From: JAPYTY01 sp036338435
GTDB taxonomy: Bacteria > Acidobacteriota > UBA6911 > RPQK01 > JADFOI01
NCBI GenBank assembly: GCA_036338435.1
Contig: JAYZCG010000043.1
Span: 1-51,055, forward strand
Reading direction: 5' to 3'
Length of the DNA: 51,055 nucleotides
Program-made: the position numbers and the translations under genes
Notes under the pieces: generated by a model
What the model was told of the DNA's origin: nothing
The model's input: only the letters and a program-made list of their open reading frames with translations
Database searches by the model: none
In this document: positions 17,591-26,142 of the stretch, piece after piece
Layout of the letters: every line of letters starts with the position of its first letter
Numbering within the stretch: the stretch's first letter is position 1

Positions 17591-18259
17591 TTAACTTGTC
17601 GGAGAAAATCCCCGTTCTCTTCCCCAGGAACCCGGATTTGATAAATAGCTCTTCACCTCAGCCAAAGACTTGTCGGAAAGCACTCCCATCGATTGCCCCA
17701 CATCAAGACATGTGGATAGTTCCACCAATGAATGCACCCGAACGCCCATTTGCTTCAGTTTCTTGACCCCTTGCTGTTCACGGTCTACCAAAACTATACA
17801 GTCGGACACACTACAGCCAGTCTCCCGAATTCCTTCAATGAAGTCTACCTTACTCCCCCCATCTGTCAACAGATCTTCGACCAATAGGATCTGTCCTTCT
17901 GGATTTCCCTCCAGTCTTTGTCCTTTTCCATAGCCTTTAGGTTTTTTTCGAACATAAACAAAAGGCTTATTTAATCTCTCCGCCAACCATGAGCCAAAGG
18001 GGATCCCAGCTGTTTCACCTCCAGCAACACAGTCGCACTGAATACCCCGCTCATGACACAAAAAGCGAAGAAACCCAACCAGGAGATCTCGAATTTCCGG
18101 GAATGAAATTAGCTGACGGCAATCAATATAAATGGGAGCAAACTCTCCAGAAGCTAAACGGAAAGGGGTTTTTTCATTCACCGTGACAACCTGTTTATAC
18201 CACAACAACTGACTTGTTATCGCAGCAAGGCTCTTCTGAATTTGACCATCCAGTTTCAC
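17591..18259 (-). CDS. pyrE: Orotate phosphoribosyltransferase
   Basis: 222 residues. The type I phosphoribosyltransferase PRPP loop is ILLVEDLLTDGGSK (near residue 125). The flexible catalytic loop VRKKPKGYGKGQRLEG, with several lysines, lies just before it, and the N-terminus has RLASGEFAPIYIDCR. PyrE transfers phosphoribose from PRPP to orotate, making OMP in pyrimidine synthesis. It lies 71 bp downstream of pyrD on the same strand and is probably co-transcribed with it. Length is normal for the family. Confidence 0.92.
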   Translation of the reverse strand: MKLDGQIQKSLAAITSQLLWYKQVVTVNEKTPFRLASGEFAPIYIDCRQLISFPEIRDLLVGFLRFLCHERGIQCDCVAGGETAGIPFGSWLAERLNKPFVYVRKKPKGYGKGQRLEGNPEGQILLVEDLLTDGGSKVDFIEGIRETGCSVSDCIVLVDREQQGVKKLKQMGVRVHSLVELSTCLDVGQSMGVLSDKSLAEVKSYLSNPGSWGRERGFSPTS

Positions 18260-18330
18260 AAATTACCGGCACTACTCTAACATGTTTTCCCATGCTGACC
18301 AATACACACCCTCGTCGGATTGCAGCAACC

Positions 18331-19443
18331 TCATCGCGCATTCAGAAAATCATTTAAATTGGATATCCCTTCTGCGTGGAGAATACTTGCCAATCCTTTA
18401 TTTATCCGCCTTACAAGTGAAGGTCCTTGATAAACTAATCCGGTGTACATTTGAACTAACGTTGCGCCCCGTTTTAAATACTCCCATACCTCACGCGCTG
18501 GATCCTGATTGGGATCACAACCCACACCCCCACAGGCCACTATAGGGACCTGTCCAGATGTTTGGGTAAAGACCTTGTCGATCATCTGTTCAATATATTT
18601 TTTAAGAGGATATCCGCTAAGCCCGCCAGGCCCAAATTTGTCAAGCTTGTCTTGAGCTGTCTTTAAACCCGTGCGCCTACTAGTTGTATTACCAATCACA
18701 AAGCCGTCGATACCATACTGTAGGCTTATGTCTACCAAGCGCTCAAGATTTGAATCATCTAGGTCAGGAGAGAGCTTAACTAAAAAAGCTTTATAGCCTG
18801 TTGCTGTCTCCAAGGTACTTCTCAACTGCCTCAAATGACTCAAGAAAGGATTTAGCAACTCTATGTCCTCGAAGCACTTCCCGTCTACTGTGTTCGGACA
18901 ACTAAGATTCAGCGTTATATAATCACCAAAAGAATAGAACCTTGAGACACTCTCAAGATAGTCCTCAATTGCCTTCTCACCAAAAATATTAGGGTCTGGT
19001 GTTTTCACTAGATTAATGCCGATAGGAATGTGAGTGCATTTTTTTTTAAGTCGCATCTCTACTACCCGTGCCCCATCGCTGTTGAGACCCAAACGATTAA
19101 TCAATCCCCGATCATCTGGAAGCCTAAGTAATGTAGGTGAAGGATTGCCAGGCCAGGGCATGAGACTAATAGAGCCAACCTCCATGTGTCCAAAGCCAAT
19201 GGAAGAGATGATCCCGGACAACTCCCCTTGTTTGTCAAACCCGGCTGCTAACCCTATTGGATTGTTAAAATTCAGCCCAAATGCTTTCACTCCCAGTGAA
19301 TTCCATTCTGCACCGTACATCTGCTTGACGACACCACATGCCAGTACCGATCGCGAAAAAATCCGTCCAAGCTTAACAGTCCATCGATGAACAAACTCCG
19401 GGTTCATTCTAAAAAGCAGTAAGCGAAAAATTTTATAGACCAT
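18331..19443 (-). CDS. pyrD: Dihydroorotate dehydrogenase (quinone), class 2
   Basis: 370 residues. The N-terminal amphipathic segment (YKIFRLLLFRMNPEFVHRWTV) is the membrane-associating helix of class 2 enzymes that use quinone. The TIM barrel carries GLAAGFDKQGE near residue 66, the NLSCPNT segment with the catalytic serine, and the FMN-phosphate loop VACGGVG near the C-terminus. It oxidises dihydroorotate to orotate at the inner membrane, feeding electrons to the respiratory chain. It precedes pyrE. Confidence 0.93.
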   Translation of the reverse strand: MVYKIFRLLLFRMNPEFVHRWTVKLGRIFSRSVLACGVVKQMYGAEWNSLGVKAFGLNFNNPIGLAAGFDKQGELSGIISSIGFGHMEVGSISLMPWPGNPSPTLLRLPDDRGLINRLGLNSDGARVVEMRLKKKCTHIPIGINLVKTPDPNIFGEKAIEDYLESVSRFYSFGDYITLNLSCPNTVDGKCFEDIELLNPFLSHLRQLRSTLETATGYKAFLVKLSPDLDDSNLERLVDISLQYGIDGFVIGNTTSRRTGLKTAQDKLDKFGPGGLSGYPLKKYIEQMIDKVFTQTSGQVPIVACGGVGCDPNQDPAREVWEYLKRGATLVQMYTGLVYQGPSLVRRINKGLASILHAEGISNLNDFLNAR

Positions 19444-19503
19444 TTCTACTCACTTGAGTTTAGGCTGATGTCCCTAGATGTCGATATCCTATCAGGTTTG
19501 ATT

Positions 19504-19914
19504 TCATGGGTTCACAATAGATTTTAGGTTGTCAAGACCTGCCTGGTAGATGCCCTTTATGAGTTCCGATGCCTCATCGTCGGGCACACCAAAGGAATTA
19601 AACTCACCCGACCATTCCACTTGGCTGCCGGTGCCTCGTGCAAAAATCTTTAAAGTCGAGAAATACTCAACAATCGGCAAAGAGCTTTTAACAATTGAAT
19701 AGCTATATTCCCGTAACTCATCGCTGTGGTTCACTAATTCCTCGAAAGCCTCATCCCCATTCTGCAAGATCAATTTCCGAATGGCACCCCCCTCCTGGAG
19801 TTCACTTTTATCTACAGCAGGATGCCAAACTGACAGGGAATTAAATCCTCCGACGATATCCCAAATCTGTTCCGCCGGAGCATTGAACTCTTCAATCACT
19901 GTTACTTTAACCAT
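19504..19914 (-). CDS. SRPBCC/polyketide cyclase-like small-molecule binding protein
   Basis: 136 residues from the ATG at 19914, chosen because family members begin close to KVTVIEEFNAPAEQIW; a second ATG lies four codons upstream. The EEFNAPAEQIWDIVGGFNSLSVWHPAV opening and late helix are typical of START-like SRPBCC domains that bind hydrophobic ligands. There is no signal peptide, so it is presumably cytoplasmic. The ligand is unknown. It follows pyrD's start by 60 bp on the same strand. Confidence 0.6.
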   Translation of the reverse strand: MVKVTVIEEFNAPAEQIWDIVGGFNSLSVWHPAVDKSELQEGGAIRKLILQNGDEAFEELVNHSDELREYSYSIVKSSLPIVEYFSTLKIFARGTGSQVEWSGEFNSFGVPDDEASELIKGIYQAGLDNLKSIVNP

Positions 19915-20203
19915 GGTCCTCGCCATCACAGGCTACAAACTCTTGCTAGTGCTCCTATCCACATAGAGTCTTGCAGACAAAAACACTAAAAGTCTAGCAA
20001 ATCCTGGATCCCGTCACATGACTCCCATCTAGGACAGAATATTTGAAGATAATGAATTCTATATTAAATTGAAAATCAGCAAGATGCTTCCAAACCAGTC
20101 CGTACTGACTACACCTAATCTGCCTGACACCTCAGCCAACGTCTAAGGCAACTCAAACGTTTATTTTAAGTCGGATTTGGAAAATGGTTAGTGTTGAGTG
20201 ATT

Positions 20204-20623
20204 CTATTCTTCCTCATCCGGATCAGACGGTTTGAATTGAGGATGAGCATGTCCATTGTGGCACATATTACAGGTTGCTCGAGGAACATCATCTTCCCAA
20301 GTGAATAGTTCCGCAGTAAATACGTCAGCGTTGATCTGCCTGACCATTTTAATCATCTCCCGGGCTATCCCCTTATGCGGTACATCCTCTGCCCAGTCCT
20401 CTGTATTGTGACAAAAATCACAACCGACACCCAAAGATTGTCCAAAGTTTCGCATAATGGGTCGTAGTTCACTTGGATACTCAACTTCGAGAACCTGGAG
20501 ATTGGTTGGAGGCTTATCAAAGGCATCTCGTTTTTGACTAAGCTCTTGAAAAGTACCTAACCCAATCCCTATTAGCACAAATACGAGAAGTGCAACTTTA
20601 ATCCATTTTGGTGGGAACGGCAT
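20204..20623 (-). CDS. Diheme c-type cytochrome, reaction-centre cytochrome-like
   Basis: 139 residues. The ATG at 20623 has AGGAG nine bases upstream. An N-terminal membrane anchor (WIKVALLVFVLIGIGLGTF) is followed by two CxxCH heme sites (CDFCH and CNMCH). The pattern GVGCDFCHNTEDW followed by a KxxxREMIKMVRQIN helix resembles the photosynthetic reaction-centre cytochrome subunit fold, which is also found in non-phototrophs. It probably works in periplasmic electron transfer, anchored to the inner membrane. No reaction-centre genes are present here. Confidence 0.75.
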   Translation of the reverse strand: MPFPPKWIKVALLVFVLIGIGLGTFQELSQKRDAFDKPPTNLQVLEVEYPSELRPIMRNFGQSLGVGCDFCHNTEDWAEDVPHKGIAREMIKMVRQINADVFTAELFTWEDDVPRATCNMCHNGHAHPQFKPSDPDEEE

Positions 20624-20811
20624 TGCTCGAACTCCTCTCCAACTCAAGTACTAAAACAATTACAGTAGCCCAATTCTATACCTTCGCCACGACATTTGTG
20701 ACACAGTCATGACCAGTAAATCCATTTCCCTGCATTGACCATACGACTATGACACCACACCCATATAGACAACTTCACCCCATCCTTTGTAAATATGGAT
20801 ACAATCAAAAA

Positions 20812-20851
20812 AAATAAGCCCGCGATAAGATGAGTTATCGCGGGCTTATTT
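20812..20851 (-). terminator. Rho-independent terminator after the LTxxQ protein gene
   Basis: A perfect 17-bp stem (20812-20828 with 20835-20851) around a 6-base loop, followed on the minus strand by TTTTTTGATTG. It sits 34 bp past the stop of the upstream minus-strand gene. Confidence 0.9.
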
Positions 20852-20885
20852 ACGAATTAACTTCGGACACCCTGGTCCGATTACC

Positions 20886-21863
20886 TTAACGGCTTCTGCC
20901 TCTTCTTGCGCTAGCCGCTCTGCTTGGTGAGCTCACAGCACCTAACAAACGTAAGAGTCCGCCCGTCCCACGTTTACTTATAAGTGTATCGGCCTGTCCT
21001 TGAGTCAAAACGTTCAAAACCTGAATCCTCCGGTTTGCTCCAGTTGTGAGATTGGATTCCATGCTTGCAGCACTAGCGTTGGCAATAGCATCCGCCATTG
21101 CTTCTGCTGTCGCAATGTCTGAACTCAAGATTGCAGCCGCGTATTGACTTCTCGTGCCTGTCCGTGTGCGACTCTGAGCTACGGCTTTTCGTGCTGCAGC
21201 AAACTCTGTTCTTAAAGCTTTTAATTGATCCACTTGTGCTGAAGTTAATGCAGAGGCATTAGCTGCTCTCAATGCTCCTGCCAAACTCCTAATGGGGCCA
21301 GCCGAACCACCTCGACGCCCTCCCCGAGGTCCCTTTCCATTTTGTACACGGCGAGCACCTAGCGCTGCGAATAGCCCGCTCGAACCGCGCCGTTTTGACA
21401 GCACATCTATCTGATCTTGGGTCAAAACACCCAAAATATTCACCTTTAGATTTGCCCGAGCTTTAAGATCAGCCTTCTGTCTTTGAGCGATGCCATCCGC
21501 AATAAGGCCAGCTATTCCAGCGGCTGTAGCAGAATCTGAGCTCAAGATTGCATCTCCATATGCTTGTCTGTTTGCCCGCATCACGGAACTCGCAGCTTGA
21601 GCTGCATCCTTCCCAGCTTTTCGTGCAGCCCCAGATGCCTTTACGAAAGCCTTCACTTGCTCGGCTTGCTCCGAAGTTAGCTCAGATCCACCCGCTGATT
21701 TTAATGCTCCTCTTAAAGTCCTTACTGCTCCGGCTTTTGACTTTTTGACTTTTGCTGCTCCGGCTTTTGGTTTTTTCGCTCCCTGCGCCCACACCGACCC
21801 ACTACCAGCAGTCACAGCAAACATAAAACAGAACAAAGCTCCTAAAATCTTACGACTCATCAT
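20886..21863 (-). CDS. Secreted Ala/Arg-rich protein with two LTxxQ (Spy/CpxP-like) modules
   Basis: 325 residues. The ATG at 21863 has GGAGG five bases upstream. A signal peptide (ILGALFCFMFAVTAGSGSVWAQ) leads to a basic, alanine-rich mature protein made of two similar modules of about 120 residues. Each begins with LRGALK or LAGALR, then LTSEQ or LTSAQ, an AILSSD(S/I)ATA segment, and ends with VLTQ(D/G)Q and a KRG(S/T)GGL turn. The LTxxQ motif is characteristic of CpxP/Spy-like periplasmic chaperones or sensors. A Gly-Arg-rich linker joins the modules. It is probably monocistronic, with a strong terminator. Function is inferred only from the motif. Confidence 0.6.
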   Translation of the reverse strand: MMSRKILGALFCFMFAVTAGSGSVWAQGAKKPKAGAAKVKKSKAGAVRTLRGALKSAGGSELTSEQAEQVKAFVKASGAARKAGKDAAQAASSVMRANRQAYGDAILSSDSATAAGIAGLIADGIAQRQKADLKARANLKVNILGVLTQDQIDVLSKRRGSSGLFAALGARRVQNGKGPRGGRRGGSAGPIRSLAGALRAANASALTSAQVDQLKALRTEFAAARKAVAQSRTRTGTRSQYAAAILSSDIATAEAMADAIANASAASMESNLTTGANRRIQVLNVLTQGQADTLISKRGTGGLLRLLGAVSSPSRAASARRGRSR

Positions 21864-22034
21864 ACCGTCCTCCACCTATTCATTCTTGCACCCATTCATA
21901 AACATTATCGATAACACTCCCTACACATTGACATAGTACGTCAGTGCGGTGAAAACGTTTCATTGCCTGAACACTATACTATCACGACACCACTGAAAAC
22001 CTTTATTCTTTGCATGTTAAAGGACCGGATGGAT

Positions 22035-22110
22035 TGGCTCCCCAGGTAGGACTCGAACCTACAACCCTCCGGTTAACAGCCGGATGCTCTGCCAATTGAG
22101 CTACTGAGGA
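22035..22110 (-). tRNA. tRNA-Asn (anticodon GTT), CCA encoded
   Basis: 76 bases including the encoded CCA. The acceptor stem TCCTCAG pairs with CTGGGGA; the D-loop, an anticodon loop CTGTTAAC with anticodon GTT, and the T-loop GGTTCGAGTCC are clear. It lies 80 bp past rplQ on the same strand. Confidence 0.95.
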
Positions 22111-22190
22111 GCATTTGAGAATAGCGAATATATCCAAAAAGGCATTTTCTGGTCAACCTGTTTTCATAATCGAAAAAGGCGTCCAATGGT

Positions 22191-22616
22191 TCAATTCTTT
22201 TCTTTGGCCTTAGCACTAGGATCTTTCGTTTTTTTCTTCCCAGAAGTCTCTTCAGCAACTTCGGTTCCTACCAATTCGATGAGTGCTCTCTCGGCGCTGT
22301 CTCCTTTGCGATAACCCAAGCGAAGAATACGCGTGTATCCTCCATTTCTGTCGGCATAACGTGGGCCCAATGAATCAAACAACTTGTGTACTACGGATTT
22401 TCTTCGAATTACTGCAAGGGCTTGACGGCGGGCATGCAAACTGTCACGTTTGCCTAAGGTGATCATTTTTTCTGTGAAAGGGCGCAATTCCTTGGCTTTA
22501 GAAACAGTGGTTGTAATCTTCTCTTTTTCCAATAATTCGGTCACCATGTTACGCAACATGGCTACTCTGTGACTTGATGTACGCCCTAATTTACGCCCTG
22601 CTTTTCGATGTCGCAT
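22191..22616 (-). CDS. rplQ: 50S ribosomal protein L17
   Basis: 141 residues. The N-terminus MRHRKAGRKLGRTSSHRVAM is diagnostic for L17, which lies near the tunnel exit of the 50S subunit. The C-terminal tail (TEVAEETSGKKKTKDPSAK) is a charged extension beyond the core. It is the last protein gene of the alpha-type cluster, 69 bp after rpoA. Confidence 0.97.
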   Translation of the reverse strand: MRHRKAGRKLGRTSSHRVAMLRNMVTELLEKEKITTTVSKAKELRPFTEKMITLGKRDSLHARRQALAVIRRKSVVHKLFDSLGPRYADRNGGYTRILRLGYRKGDSAERALIELVGTEVAEETSGKKKTKDPSAKAKEKN

Positions 22617-22685
22617 ACCCTAGCTTCTACCTCTAATACCAAAAATATGTAAAAGGCCTGTGCTAGCTAACCAGCTCAATTCCTC

Positions 22686-23666
22686 TTACTCGCCTGGCTC
22701 CACTGGACGCCCCTGGTCATCCAATTTCATACCGAACGACAGCCCCATTCCAGAAAGAATTTCCTTAATCTCATCAAGTGACTTGCGCCCAAAATTCTTC
22801 GTCTTAAGCATCTCTGCTTCTGAACGGATAACCAGTTCTCCGAGAGTCTGGACATTTGCATTCTTAAGACAGTTGTAGGAGCGCACTGAAAGTTCAAGTT
22901 CTTCAACGGACTTACCTAAACTGTCATTGACGAGATTGGGTTCTTCTTCTTCAGGTTCTGGTTCCTCTATATCTTCTTGATCGTTGTAATTAATGAATAT
23001 ATACAACTGATCCTTTAGTATAGAAGCTGCCTGAGCCACAGCGTCTTGAGGTGTCACACACCCATTGGTCCAAACATCTAAGTTCAGCTGATCATAATCT
23101 GTTAGCTGACCCAAACGAGCGGCTTCGACTTTAAAATCGACTTTCCTTACAGGAGAGTGTATCGAATCTACCGGAATATATTCAATGTCAAGATCTTCCT
23201 CAAAGTTCTCATCTGCCTGAACATAACCTCGTCCCATGCGAACACGCGCTTCCAATTTTACATTTGCCGTATTGTTGACGGTCATAATGAAAATGTCAGG
23301 ATCAAGGATTTCTATGTCAGGATCTGGCTTAATATCTCCCGACTTCAGATCACCTTCCCTCAACGATTCTAGATAAATGGTTTTGGGATGATCTACATTT
23401 AACCGGATAGGGATACTCTTCAAATTCATTATTATCTCTGTAGCATCTTCCCGTCCTCCGGGTAATGAAGAAAATTCATGAAGAATCCCCTCAATTTTTA
23501 CAGCAGTAATAGCCGCGCCTTCGATAGAGGAGAGGAGTATACGGCGCATTGCATTTCCAATAGTAGTTCCAAATCCACGCTCGAATGGTGCAGCATAGAA
23601 ATGTCCATATGTAGGACCAGATTCTTGACTAGAAAATAGTCTCTTGGGTTTCTGAAGCACTGTCAT
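22686..23666 (-). CDS. rpoA: DNA-directed RNA polymerase alpha subunit
   Basis: 326 residues. The N-terminal dimerisation domain has FERGFGTTIGNAMRRILLSSIEGAA (residues 28-52). An acidic linker (DQEDIEEPEPEEEEPN) leads to the C-terminal domain with SVRSYNCLKNANVQTLGEL and KNFGRKSLDEIKEIL, which bind UP-element DNA and activators. Alpha nucleates assembly of the polymerase core. The C-terminal domain wording resembles Acidobacteriota and deltaproteobacterial RpoA. Standard position between rpsD and rplQ. Confidence 0.97.
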   Translation of the reverse strand: MTVLQKPKRLFSSQESGPTYGHFYAAPFERGFGTTIGNAMRRILLSSIEGAAITAVKIEGILHEFSSLPGGREDATEIIMNLKSIPIRLNVDHPKTIYLESLREGDLKSGDIKPDPDIEILDPDIFIMTVNNTANVKLEARVRMGRGYVQADENFEEDLDIEYIPVDSIHSPVRKVDFKVEAARLGQLTDYDQLNLDVWTNGCVTPQDAVAQAASILKDQLYIFINYNDQEDIEEPEPEEEEPNLVNDSLGKSVEELELSVRSYNCLKNANVQTLGELVIRSEAEMLKTKNFGRKSLDEIKEILSGMGLSFGMKLDDQGRPVEPGE

Positions 23667-23712
23667 TGATACCTCTCAAAAGTTTATGCTGTAACGTTAC
23701 AACGGGTAAAAT

Positions 23713-24348
23713 TTATTTAGAATAAAGCTCAACAATCAACGATTCCTCGATAGGAATCGCGATTTCATCGCGCTGCGGTAAGCCTAATACTTGGCCCTTG
23801 AAATTCTTGCCATCTAACCCCAACCAGCTAGGAATGTCTCGTCCCAGAACTTCTTCAAGATTCTCTTTAATCAACACATTACTCTGACTTTTCTGCCGGA
23901 TTGAGATTTCATCCCCCTTAGAGATAAGATAAGAAGGGATCGTCGTCTTTTTACTATTTACCTGCACATGCCCATGTAAAACTAGTTGACGTGCCTGGTT
24001 TCTAGAACTAGCAAATCCAAGTCGGTAAACGACATTGTCAAGACGTCGCTCCAATGATTCCATAAGGAGCGTCCCTGTAATACCTTTCTTCCGAGCGGCC
24101 TTTTCAAAGTACCGCCTAAACTGCCGTTCCAAAATGCCATACATTCTCTTAACCTTTTGCTTCTCTCGAAGTTGCAGTCCATAGCCAACAAGCTTGCGTC
24201 GCACTCGGACATTTCTGCCATGCTCACCGGGCACAAAATTGCGCTTTTCAATACCACACTTCTCGGTAAAACAGCGTTGCCCCTTCAGGAATAACTTGAT
24301 CCCTTCTCGCCGGCAAAGCCTACATACAGATCCTGTATAACGTGCCAA
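23713..24348 (-). CDS. rpsD: 30S ribosomal protein S4, zinc-binding form
   Basis: 211 residues. The N-terminus has CRLC and a later CFTEKC, so the zinc-binding (C+) version of S4 is present. An S4 RNA-binding domain follows (RLDNVVYRLGFASSRNQARQLVLHGHVQVN). S4 is a primary 16S rRNA binding protein that starts assembly of the 5' domain. It lies between rpsK and rpoA. Confidence 0.97.
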   Translation of the reverse strand: MARYTGSVCRLCRREGIKLFLKGQRCFTEKCGIEKRNFVPGEHGRNVRVRRKLVGYGLQLREKQKVKRMYGILERQFRRYFEKAARKKGITGTLLMESLERRLDNVVYRLGFASSRNQARQLVLHGHVQVNSKKTTIPSYLISKGDEISIRQKSQSNVLIKENLEEVLGRDIPSWLGLDGKNFKGQVLGLPQRDEIAIPIEESLIVELYSK

Positions 24349-24380
24349 ATCCTATTCTCCTTGCTCCCAGTTTCCCAATT

Positions 24381-24782
24381 TTAAACGCGTCTGCGTTTCG
24401 GCGGTCGACATCCATTATGAGGGATTGGCGTTACATCCTTGATAGAACGCACTTCCAATCCAGCTGTTTTTAAAGACCGTATAGCCGCCTCTCGTCCTGC
24501 TCCAGGCCCTTTAACCATAACATCACAGTACCTCATACCATACTGATCGCGGACAGCAACGGCAGCTGTGTGTGCTGCCTGTGAGGCAGCAAAGGGAGTA
24601 CTTTTCCTGCTCCCCCTAAATCCTCGTGCACCAGCAGAAGAAGTTGCCAGTACATTTCCTTCAAGATCACTGATCGTAATCTGCGTATTATTAAATGTAG
24701 CTCTAACGCAGGCCCGCCCGTGAATCACAGCCCTTCTCTCTTTTTTCCTTGATTTCTTTGCCTGACCTTTTCGCTTTGCCAT
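24381..24782 (-). CDS. rpsK: 30S ribosomal protein S11
   Basis: 133 residues. HGRACVRATFNNTQITISDLEGN and the C-terminal DVTPIPHNGCRPPKRRRV are diagnostic for S11, which lies on the 30S platform near the mRNA exit. The asparagine-glycine in PHNGC is the usual isoaspartate site of the family. It is 15 bp from rpsM. Confidence 0.97.
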   Translation of the reverse strand: MAKRKGQAKKSRKKERRAVIHGRACVRATFNNTQITISDLEGNVLATSSAGARGFRGSRKSTPFAASQAAHTAAVAVRDQYGMRYCDVMVKGPGAGREAAIRSLKTAGLEVRSIKDVTPIPHNGCRPPKRRRV

Positions 24783-24797
24783 ATTCCTTCTTTCTAT

Positions 24798-25166
24798 CTA
24801 CCGTTTTCTCCGGCGAATGCCAACCTTCTTTGGCCCTTTTCGAGTACGAGCGTTGGTATGCGTTCTCTGCCCTCTAACCGGAAGGCCTCTACGATGGCGC
24901 AAACCTCGATAGCAGTTGATATCCATTAAACGCTTTATATTTAGCTGTATTTCTTTGCGAAGATCTCCCTCCACTCTCTCCTGATCCTGAATGATTTGAC
25001 GAATTCGAGCTCCCTCTTCGTCGGTGAGATCCTTGATGGACTTCGATGAGTCTACCTTCGCGTCCTTCAAAATCCGTATAGCCCGTGAAGTCCCTATACC
25101 ATAAATATAGGTAAGCGAAACCTCAGCTTTCTTATTGTCTGGAATATTAACACCTGCTATACGCAT
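24798..25166 (-). CDS. rpsM: 30S ribosomal protein S13
   Basis: 122 residues. MRIAGVNIPDNKKAEVSLTYIYGIG and the basic C-terminus (GQRTHTNARTRKGPKKVGIRRRKR) identify S13. It sits in the 30S head and contacts the large subunit and P-site tRNA. It starts 15 bp after rpmJ. Confidence 0.97.
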   Translation of the reverse strand: MRIAGVNIPDNKKAEVSLTYIYGIGTSRAIRILKDAKVDSSKSIKDLTDEEGARIRQIIQDQERVEGDLRKEIQLNIKRLMDINCYRGLRHRRGLPVRGQRTHTNARTRKGPKKVGIRRRKR

Positions 25167-25181
25167 AATTGCCTCTGAATG

Positions 25182-25295
25182 TTATCCCTGACGTTGCTTG
25201 TGTTTGGGGTTAAAACAAATCACTCTCACAACACCCCCACGCCTAACAATTTTACACTTGGCACACATTTTTTTGACCGATGCCCGCACCTTCAC
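25182..25295 (-). CDS. rpmJ: 50S ribosomal protein L36
   Basis: 37 residues from a GTG start at 25295, preceded by AGGAGGTGATAGGAC, an excellent ribosome-binding site. The peptide begins MKVRASVKKMCAKCK and has the zinc-ribbon pattern C-x2-C then C-x4-H (ICFNPKH). Its short length and GTG start make it easy to miss. It sits between map and rpsM, the usual place of infA-rpmJ, but the 94 bp between map and rpmJ leave no room for infA. Confidence 0.95.
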   Translation of the reverse strand: MKVRASVKKMCAKCKIVRRGGVVRVICFNPKHKQRQG

Positions 25296-25389
25296 GTCCT
25301 ATCACCTCCTGGAATACTCGTTCTTACCTTTCTTATCTTCCAGCATCCATATTAGTTACTCTTCAGTTAATTTGTTATCGAGCGCTAAT

Positions 25390-26142
25390 TCATTCCGCCA
25401 GTTCACTTAAAATCCAGGGCCCATTATCGGTAATAGCTACCGAATGTTCGAAGTGAGCGCTAAAGCCTCCATCGGCAGTTACTGCAGTCCATTTATCTTC
25501 CAAAACACGTACTCCAGGACCATTGCAGTTCACCATCGGTTCAATTGCCAGAACCATCCCCTCCATGAGCCGAGGGCCTCGTCCGGGTTGACCATAGTTA
25601 GGAACCTGCGGATCCTCGTGAAGAGATTGGCCAATACCATGTCCAACAAACTCTCTTACCACTGAAAACCCTTGGGATTCCACGCACTGTTGAATGCTCG
25701 AAGATATATCCGAGACTCTGTTTCCCACTACCGTCTTTTCGATCCCCTCGTACAGAGAATCTTTCGTAACCCTTAAAAGCCGTTTCAGTTCTTCAGAAAC
25801 TTCTCCAACTGGAAAAGTGCAAGCTGAATCACCACAAAACCCTTTATAGTTAACGCCCACATCAAGCCCAACGATATCGCCCTCCTTTAGGGGCTTGCCA
25901 TTTGGAATACCGTGGACAATTTCATTGTTTACCGATGCGCACAGAGTTGCAGGATACCCCTGATAACCTTTAAAAGCCGGGTCTCCTCCCATGCTCATGA
26001 TCATCTCCTCAGATATCTCGTTCAGACTGAGTGTGGTGACTCCTGGCTTGACCAATTCCCCCAAATGCGCCAAAACCCGGGCGGCAATAAGATTGGCTTC
26101 TCTCATCTTTTCCAACTCTGACTTCCCCTTGCAGATAATCAT
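25390..26142 (-). CDS. map: Methionine aminopeptidase, type I
   Basis: 250 residues. Metal ligands are visible in the order D (VGLDVGVNYKGFCGDSA), D, H (EFVGHGIGQSLHEDP), E (AIEPM) and E (HFEHSVAI), the pita-bread fold pattern. It removes initiator methionine from new proteins. The start overlaps the adk stop by 4 bp, so the two are translationally coupled in the secY-adk-map segment. Confidence 0.96.
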   Translation of the reverse strand: MIICKGKSELEKMREANLIAARVLAHLGELVKPGVTTLSLNEISEEMIMSMGGDPAFKGYQGYPATLCASVNNEIVHGIPNGKPLKEGDIVGLDVGVNYKGFCGDSACTFPVGEVSEELKRLLRVTKDSLYEGIEKTVVGNRVSDISSSIQQCVESQGFSVVREFVGHGIGQSLHEDPQVPNYGQPGRGPRLMEGMVLAIEPMVNCNGPGVRVLEDKWTAVTADGGFSAHFEHSVAITDNGPWILSELAE

